Source of the DNA: Bacteroidales bacterium
GTDB taxonomy: Bacteria > Bacteroidota > Bacteroidia > Bacteroidales > UBA932
NCBI GenBank assembly: GCA_017619655.1
Contig: JAFZRV010000002.1
Span: forward strand, 1 to 64,000
Direction of reading: 5' to 3'
DNA length: 64,000 nt
This document shows, piece by piece, positions 59,768-64,000 of the stretch (positions within the stretch are counted from its first letter, which is position 1; each line of letters begins with the position of its first letter). A program made the translations under genes and the position numbers. Under the pieces are notes generated by a model. It saw nothing but the letters and a program-made list of their open reading frames with translations. It made no database searches and was not told the DNA's origin.

Positions 59768-60769
59768 CTAGTCACCGAGCGTAGCTACCATCACAGCCTT
59801 GATGGTATGCATGCGGTTCTCGGCTTCGTCGAAGACGATGCTGTTTTCGCTTTCGAACACGTCTTCCGTCACCTCAATGCCGTCGAGGCCGAACTTCTTG
59901 TGGACGTCGCGGCCGGCCTGGGTCTCCAGGTTGTGGTAGGACGGCAGGCAGTGCATGAACTTGCACTTCGGATTGCCGGTGCGCGCCATCATCTTCGCGT
60001 TGACCTGGTAGGGCATCAGCATGGCGATGCGCTCCTTCCAGACTTCGTCGGGCTCGCCCATGGACACCCAGATGTCGGTGTAGAGGAAGTCGCAGCCCTT
60101 CACGCCGGCGTCCACGTCGTCGGTGATGGTGAGCTTCGCGCCGGTTTCAGCCGCGATCTTGCGGCAGGTCTCCACGAGTTCCGGGTTCGGCCAGAGGGCC
60201 TTCGGCGCCACGATGCGCACGTCCATGCCCATTTTGCAGCCGCCCACCATCAGGGAGTTGCCCATGTTGAAGCGGGCGTCGCCCAGGTAGGCGTATGAGA
60301 CCTGGCTGAGCGGCTTGTCCACATGCTCGCTCATCGTCAGGAAGTCGGCGAGGACCTGCGTGGGGTGGAATTCATTGGTCAGGCCGTTCCACACGGGAAC
60401 GCCCGAATATTCCGCGAGCTGCTCCACGGTGGTCTGGGCGAAGCCGCGGTACTCGATGCCGTCGAACATGCGCCCGAGCACGCGGGCGGTGTCTTTCATC
60501 GATTCCTTGATGCCGATCTGCGAGCCGGAAGGGCCCAGATAGGTGACGTGGGCGCCCTGGTCGTACGCCGCCACTTCAAAGGCGCAGCGGGTGCGGGTGG
60601 AGGTTTTCTCGAAGATCAGGGCGATGTTCTTGCCCTTCATCCGCGGCTGTTCGGTGCCGGTGTATTTGGCGCGCTTCAGGTCGCGGGCGAGGTCGAGCAG
60701 ATACTGTATTTCCTTCGGGGTGAAGTCGAGCAGCTTGAGGAAGCTGCGGTTTCTGAGGTTGAATGCCAT
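59768..60769 (-). CDS. arcB: Ornithine carbamoyltransferase, catabolic type
   Basis: The 333-residue enzyme shows the carbamoyl-phosphate loop [20 protein letters not shown] (about 54-73), [14 protein letters not shown] (about 132-145) and the C-terminal HCLPS loop. Its length, about 330, and sequence are like ArcB/ArgI; biosynthetic enzymes in Bacteroidota are often a different N-succinyl/acetyl type. Together with carbamate kinase upstream, the direction citrulline to ornithine plus carbamoyl phosphate is inferred. The gap to arcC is 19 bases. Confidence 0.94.
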   Translation of the reverse strand: MAFNLRNRSFLKLLDFTPKEIQYLLDLARDLKRAKYTGTEQPRMKGKNIALIFEKTSTRTRCAFEVAAYDQGAHVTYLGPSGSQIGIKESMKDTARVLGRMFDGIEYRGFAQTTVEQLAEYSGVPVWNGLTNEFHPTQVLADFLTMSEHVDKPLSQVSYAYLGDARFNMGNSLMVGGCKMGMDVRIVAPKALWPNPELVETCRKIAAETGAKLTITDDVDAGVKGCDFLYTDIWVSMGEPDEVWKERIAMLMPYQVNAKMMARTGNPKCKFMHCLPSYHNLETQAGRDVHKKFGLDGIEVTEDVFESENSIVFDEAENRMHTIKAVMVATLGD

Positions 60770-60788
60770 TTTTGTATAGGTTGTTGTA

Positions 60789-61727
60789 TTATTGGACGAT
60801 ACGGGTGCCGCAGGCCGGGTTGTCGAGCTGGCCGGCTTCGGTGATGATGCATTCCTTGCCGCCGTTTTCCACGAAGAGGATGCCGGCCCGGACCTTCGGG
60901 GCCATGGAACCTTCGGTGAAATGGCCTTCGGCCAGGTACTGTTTCGCTTCTGCCACGGTGATCACGTCGAGGGCACGCTCGCCGGGCTTGCGGAAGTTGA
61001 GGTAGACCTTCGGGACGTCGGTCAGGATGTAGAACGCGGAGGCGCCGATCTGCGTGGCGCAGAGGGCCGAGGCGAGGTCCTTGTCGATGACGGCTTCCAC
61101 GCCGTAGCGCAGGCCGTCGCGCTCCACGACGGGGATGCCGCCGCCGCCGACCGTGACCACGATGTGGCCCGCGTCGGCCAGCTGCTTGACGATCTCGATA
61201 TTGTTGATCTTGAGCGGTTTGGGCGAAGCGACCACTTTGCGCCAGCCGTTGCCTTTGGGGTCTTCGCGGTAGATGGCGCCGGTCTCGACGTGGAGACGCT
61301 CCGCCTCTTCTTTCGAATAGTAGGGCCCCACGGGCTTGGTGGGGTTCTGGAACATAGGGTCGTCCTTGTCGACCACCACCTGCGTGACGATCGAAATGAC
61401 ATGGCGCTGCAGGCCGTGCTGCACCAGCACGCGGTTCATGCCCTGCTCGATGAGGTAGGCGATCGAACCCTGGGTCTCCGCGCCGCAGAAATCCATGGGC
61501 ATCGCCGCCACGCCGAAGGCCTTCTTGCCGGCTTCGTGCTGCAGCATCACGTTGCCCACCTGGGGGCCGTTGCCGTGGCCGATGACCACGTCGTAGCCGC
61601 GTTCCAACAAATTGTATAGCTGCCCGCAGGTCTGTTCGACATTGGCGAGCTGTTCCTGATAAGTGCCTTTCTGCCCGCTGCGCAGGAGCGCGTTGCCGCC
61701 GAAAGCCACCATAGCCAGTTTTTTCAT
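60789..61727 (-). CDS. arcC: Carbamate kinase
   Basis: The 312-residue amino-acid-kinase-fold enzyme has VAFGGNALL at the start, [14 protein letters not shown] (about 51-64), [12 protein letters not shown] (about 207-218) and [24 protein letters not shown] in the C-terminal lobe, all in carbamate-kinase form. It makes ATP from carbamoyl phosphate and ADP. The chosen start is ATG 61727; upstream codons in frame are the untranslated leader. No arginine deiminase gene is present beside it. Confidence 0.95.
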   Translation of the reverse strand: MKKLAMVAFGGNALLRSGQKGTYQEQLANVEQTCGQLYNLLERGYDVVIGHGNGPQVGNVMLQHEAGKKAFGVAAMPMDFCGAETQGSIAYLIEQGMNRVLVQHGLQRHVISIVTQVVVDKDDPMFQNPTKPVGPYYSKEEAERLHVETGAIYREDPKGNGWRKVVASPKPLKINNIEIVKQLADAGHIVVTVGGGGIPVVERDGLRYGVEAVIDKDLASALCATQIGASAFYILTDVPKVYLNFRKPGERALDVITVAEAKQYLAEGHFTEGSMAPKVRAGILFVENGGKECIITEAGQLDNPACGTRIVQ

Positions 61728-61755
61728 GTTTATTTTGTGATTTTTAGTGCATAAG

Positions 61756-61787
61756 CGCTCCGTCCGGGCGGAGCGGTTACAAAGATA
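61756..61787 (-). promoter_or_regulatory. arcC promoter box and leader hairpin
   Basis: CAAAGATA at 61780-61787 reads TATCTTTG leftward. Just downstream in the ~45-base leader, CGCTCCG (61756-61762) and CGGAGCG (61769-61775) form a perfect 7-bp hairpin around TCCGGG, which could affect translation or message stability. Confidence 0.55.
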
Positions 61788-61801
61788 AGAATAGTTTTTC
61801 T

Positions 61802-61809
61802 TATTTTTG
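61802..61809 (+). promoter_or_regulatory. -7 box for the exported protein / TonB receptor pair
   Basis: TATTTTTG ends 6 bases before the ATG at 61816. Confidence 0.6.
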
Positions 61810-61815
61810 TGCGCT

Positions 61816-62553
61816 ATGTGGAAGAAAGCGATCACCCTTTTGCTGGCCTTGGCGTATCTCGCGCTGCCCGGTGCCGGAACCGCCTCGGCCCAGGATGATT
61901 ACACCCTCTTCCGCCAGGGCGCGGGGGAGGCTTCCCTTCTTTTCCGGGGGCACAAGTCCTTCGACTACAACCTGCTCTACAACGGCACGCCGTATTGGAA
62001 CAGCCCGCTTTTCCTGCCCGGTACCGTGATCTACAACGGCAAGTTTTACGACGGCATCGATCTCAATATCGATGCGGTGCGCCAGGAACTGATCGTGCGC
62101 ATCGGCATCGGCGTTTCCAACAAAGTGCTGGGGGGCGAGTTCGTGCAGGAGTTCACGATCATGGGCCGTCGCTTCCTGAACCTGCGGTACATCTACGGGG
62201 ATGCGGCGCCGGCCGGCTACTGGGAAGTGCTGTACGACGGCCGGAACAAGATCGTGCGCCGCGTGACCAAGACGCTGGAACAGGACGTCGACGGCAGCAA
62301 GCGCGACGAGACCCATTTCGACGGCACGTACCGCTACGACGTCTACCAGACTTTCATCTATTCGGAAAACTATTGTTATCTGACGGAGGACGGCGGCATC
62401 ATTCCGGTCCGCCGGCGCAAGGATGTCCTCCGGCTGTTCGACAAGTCGCAGCGGCGCGACATCCGCCGCCATATGCGCCACCAGGAGACGTCGGAATTCC
62501 TGAGTTTTGACCGCTACTTCGTGGAAGTGGCCCGTTATATCGAATCGCGATGA
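61816..62553 (+). CDS. Exported protein of unknown function, coupled to a TonB-dependent receptor
   Basis: The 245-residue protein has a signal peptide ending TASAQ and then a compact, aromatic-rich domain: FDYNLLYNGTPYWNSPLF (about 56-73), VIYNGKFYDGIDLNIDAVRQ (about 76-95) and ELIVRIG. I do not recognise a named family, but this type of small protein recurs before TonB-dependent receptors in Bacteroidota. Its stop overlaps the receptor start (ATGA), so the two are translated together and probably act together at the outer membrane. Confidence 0.85.
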   Translation: MWKKAITLLLALAYLALPGAGTASAQDDYTLFRQGAGEASLLFRGHKSFDYNLLYNGTPYWNSPLFLPGTVIYNGKFYDGIDLNIDAVRQELIVRIGIGVSNKVLGGEFVQEFTIMGRRFLNLRYIYGDAAPAGYWEVLYDGRNKIVRRVTKTLEQDVDGSKRDETHFDGTYRYDVYQTFIYSENYCYLTEDGGIIPVRRRKDVLRLFDKSQRRDIRRHMRHQETSEFLSFDRYFVEVARYIESR

Positions 62554-64000
62554 AGAAGACGCTCCTGCTCCTGACCCTTGCGGCTGCCCTCTGCTGCAGC
62601 CTCCCGCTCCGGGCCCAGCAGCCCGCCGGAACGGGCTTTGGCGTGTACAAGGCCGGGGTCGACGAGCTGATCCGCTTCATCCGCACCGAGTTCTCGCCCG
62701 ACGTGTACTGCGTGCGCGACACCTCCGACCACAAGAACTATACGATCCGCGTGCCGCGGGAGGAATTCCTGCAGCGCGCCTTCGAAGAACTGGAAGCCAA
62801 CGGCTACACCATCACCCGCTACGACGGCAAGTACTTCATCGTGCGGGGCCGGGACATCGCCACCCAGCTGCCGCCGGGCTATTTCGACGCCCGCAAGCCG
62901 GCCGAGGACACTTCCTTCCAGAAATACCTGAGCGACCAGACCGTCCTGATGACCTTCCAGAACAAGGTCTACGAGATCGGCGACCCCGACACCCGCCAGA
63001 AAGCCAGCCGGGCGACCGTCCGCGGCTATGTGCGCGACGTGTCGAGCGGCGAACCGCTGGTGGGCGTCTCGGTCTATCTGGACGACGGCAAATCCTTCAC
63101 GCAGACCGACGCGTACGGCTTCTACAAGCTGACCGTCCCCACGGGCCCGGGCAAGCTGGGCTTCAGCGGCTATTCGCTGGAAGACATGAAGCTCGACCTC
63201 GTGGTCTACGGCGACGGCGCGCTCGACGTGGTGATGAAGGAGAAGGTCTTTACGCTCAAGGGCGCCGTGGTGACTTCCGAAAGCATGTCGCAGCACCGCA
63301 CCCCGAAGATGGGCGTGGAGGTGGTGCGCATGAGCACCATCAAGAACGTGCCGGTGGTCTTCGGCGAGGCGGACGCCCTGAAGGTGGTCATGACCCTGCC
63401 GGGCGTCAAGTCGGTGGGCGAAGCGTCCAGCGGCTTCAACGTGCGCGGCGGCTCCACCGACCAGAACCTCATCCTCTTCAACGAAGGGACCGTCTACAAC
63501 CCGAACCACATGTTCGGCATCCTCTCGTCGTTCAATCCCGACGTGATCAACGACGTGGAGCTGTACAAGAGCTCGATTCCCGCACAGTACGGCGGGCGCA
63601 TCTCCTCCGTGCTGGAGGTCCGGAGCCGCGACGGCAACAGCAAGAAAGTGCAGGGATCCCTGGGCCTGGGCCTGCTCACGAGCCGCCTGCACCTCGAGGG
63701 CCCGCTGGTGAAAGACCGCACCACCTTCATCCTGGGCGGGCGCACCACCTACTCCAACTGGATCTTCCGCCTGCTGCCCGCCAACAGCAGCTACCAGGGC
63801 GGCCAGGCCTCGTTCCAGGATGCGAACCTGGGCCTGACCCACAAGATCGACGAGCGGAACACCCTCCACGCCTACGGCTACTACTCGCGCGACAAGTTCA
63901 GCTTCAGCCACGACACGACCTTCCGCTACCGCAACATCAACGGCGCGCTGAAGTGGCACAGCATCTTCAACGACCGGCACTCGATGACCTTCACCACGGG
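62550..64000 (+). CDS. TonB-dependent outer-membrane receptor with STN domain (3' end beyond window)
   Basis: 483 residues are visible and the frame is open to the window end. After a signal peptide ending LRAQQ comes an STN-like domain (about 35-105, YTIRVPREEFLQRAFEELEA and YTITRYDGKYFIVRG), a carboxypeptidase-regulatory-like domain (about 152-215, TVRGYVRDVSSGEPLVGVSV and DAYGFYKLTVP), and a plug domain (about 250-365, including FNVRGGSTDQNLILFNEGTV and IPAQYGGRISSVLEVRSRDG). The first barrel strands follow. The STN domain in such receptors often serves surface signalling. Substrate is unknown, and no SusD partner is seen upstream; downstream genes are outside the window. Confidence 0.92.
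   Translation, partial: MKKTLLLLTLAAALCCSLPLRAQQPAGTGFGVYKAGVDELIRFIRTEFSPDVYCVRDTSDHKNYTIRVPREEFLQRAFEELEANGYTITRYDGKYFIVRGRDIATQLPPGYFDARKPAEDTSFQKYLSDQTVLMTFQNKVYEIGDPDTRQKASRATVRGYVRDVSSGEPLVGVSVYLDDGKSFTQTDAYGFYKLTVPTGPGKLGFSGYSLEDMKLDLVVYGDGALDVVMKEKVFTLKGAVVTSESMSQHRTPKMGVEVVRMSTIKNVPVVFGEADALKVVMTLPGVKSVGEASSGFNVRGGSTDQNLILFNEGTVYNPNHMFGILSSFNPDVINDVELYKSSIPAQYGGRISSVLEVRSRDGNSKKVQGSLGLGLLTSRLHLEGPLVKDRTTFILGGRTTYSNWIFRLLPANSSYQGGQASFQDANLGLTHKIDERNTLHAYGYYSRDKFSFSHDTTFRYRNINGALKWHSIFNDRHSMTFTT

Overview
The window reads as a piece of chromosome from a GC-rich (about 60% by eye) member of the Bacteroidales, probably an uncultured gut or rumen lineage. This rests on the Bacteroidota -7 promoter box TAnnTTTG in front of many genes on both strands, near absence of Shine-Dalgarno sequences, a SecD-SecF fusion, a DUF2723/GT117 protein, the DUF4271-hemD pair, a TonB-dependent receptor with STN and carboxypeptidase-regulatory-like domains, and a phage-integrase-SAM-like tyrosine recombinase. 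The exact genus cannot be told from the window.

Layout. 1-4947 is an accessory region: the start of a secreted-protein gene running off the left edge, a large lower-GC surface-protein gene (155-3700) that has lost its start codon and the front of its lipoprotein signal peptide, a cluster of TGTCCA/TGGACA inverted repeats including one with recombinase-core-site geometry (two 11-bp arms, 8-bp spacer), and a complete tyrosine recombinase. 4951-20155 is mainly housekeeping: a PD40 protein, secDF, a GT117 membrane protein, yciH, DUF4271-hemD-rnpA-yidD-uvrC (with a shortened uvrC), pnuC, a large HEGRH-containing envelope protein and tadA. 20156-23951 holds tRNA-Gln, a phosphopantetheinyl transferase, tyrS, rbfA and a LolC/E-like permease. 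24005-27676 is a tight gtrA / FAD oxidoreductase / GT39-like operon. 27826-31343 is a suf operon read leftward, sufB-pnuC-sufC-sufD, with a very short SufD and a second PnuC-type transporter in the middle. 31370-32549 is a RAYT transposase with its REP repeats. 32650-42286 carries a ThiL-like protein, a tandem metallophosphoesterase, B12-dependent nrdJ, ispE, a thioredoxin-like lipoprotein and groES-groEL. 42430-58390 carries dnaE, gpmI, rnr, a NAGPA-type glycosidase, a C-terminal processing protease, rdgB-recO, rsgA-MATE, a polyprenyl synthase and a U32 protein. 58414-61787 is an ornithine/citrulline module (rocD facing arcB-arcC). The right edge is an unknown exported protein coupled to a TonB-dependent receptor cut by the window end.

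The most interesting signals are: (1) the start-less lipoprotein cassette beside a recombinase and a lox/dif-like inverted repeat, which suggests a cassette-exchange or phase-variation system; (2) a REP/RAYT family with six REP copies, two inside a ~110-bp composite element, two at matching distance upstream of promoter boxes, and two translated into the N-terminus of a secreted enzyme; (3) domain-reduced housekeeping proteins (UvrC, SufD); and (4) several promoters so close to their start codons that the transcripts should be nearly leaderless. All family assignments are by recognition of motifs without database searches.
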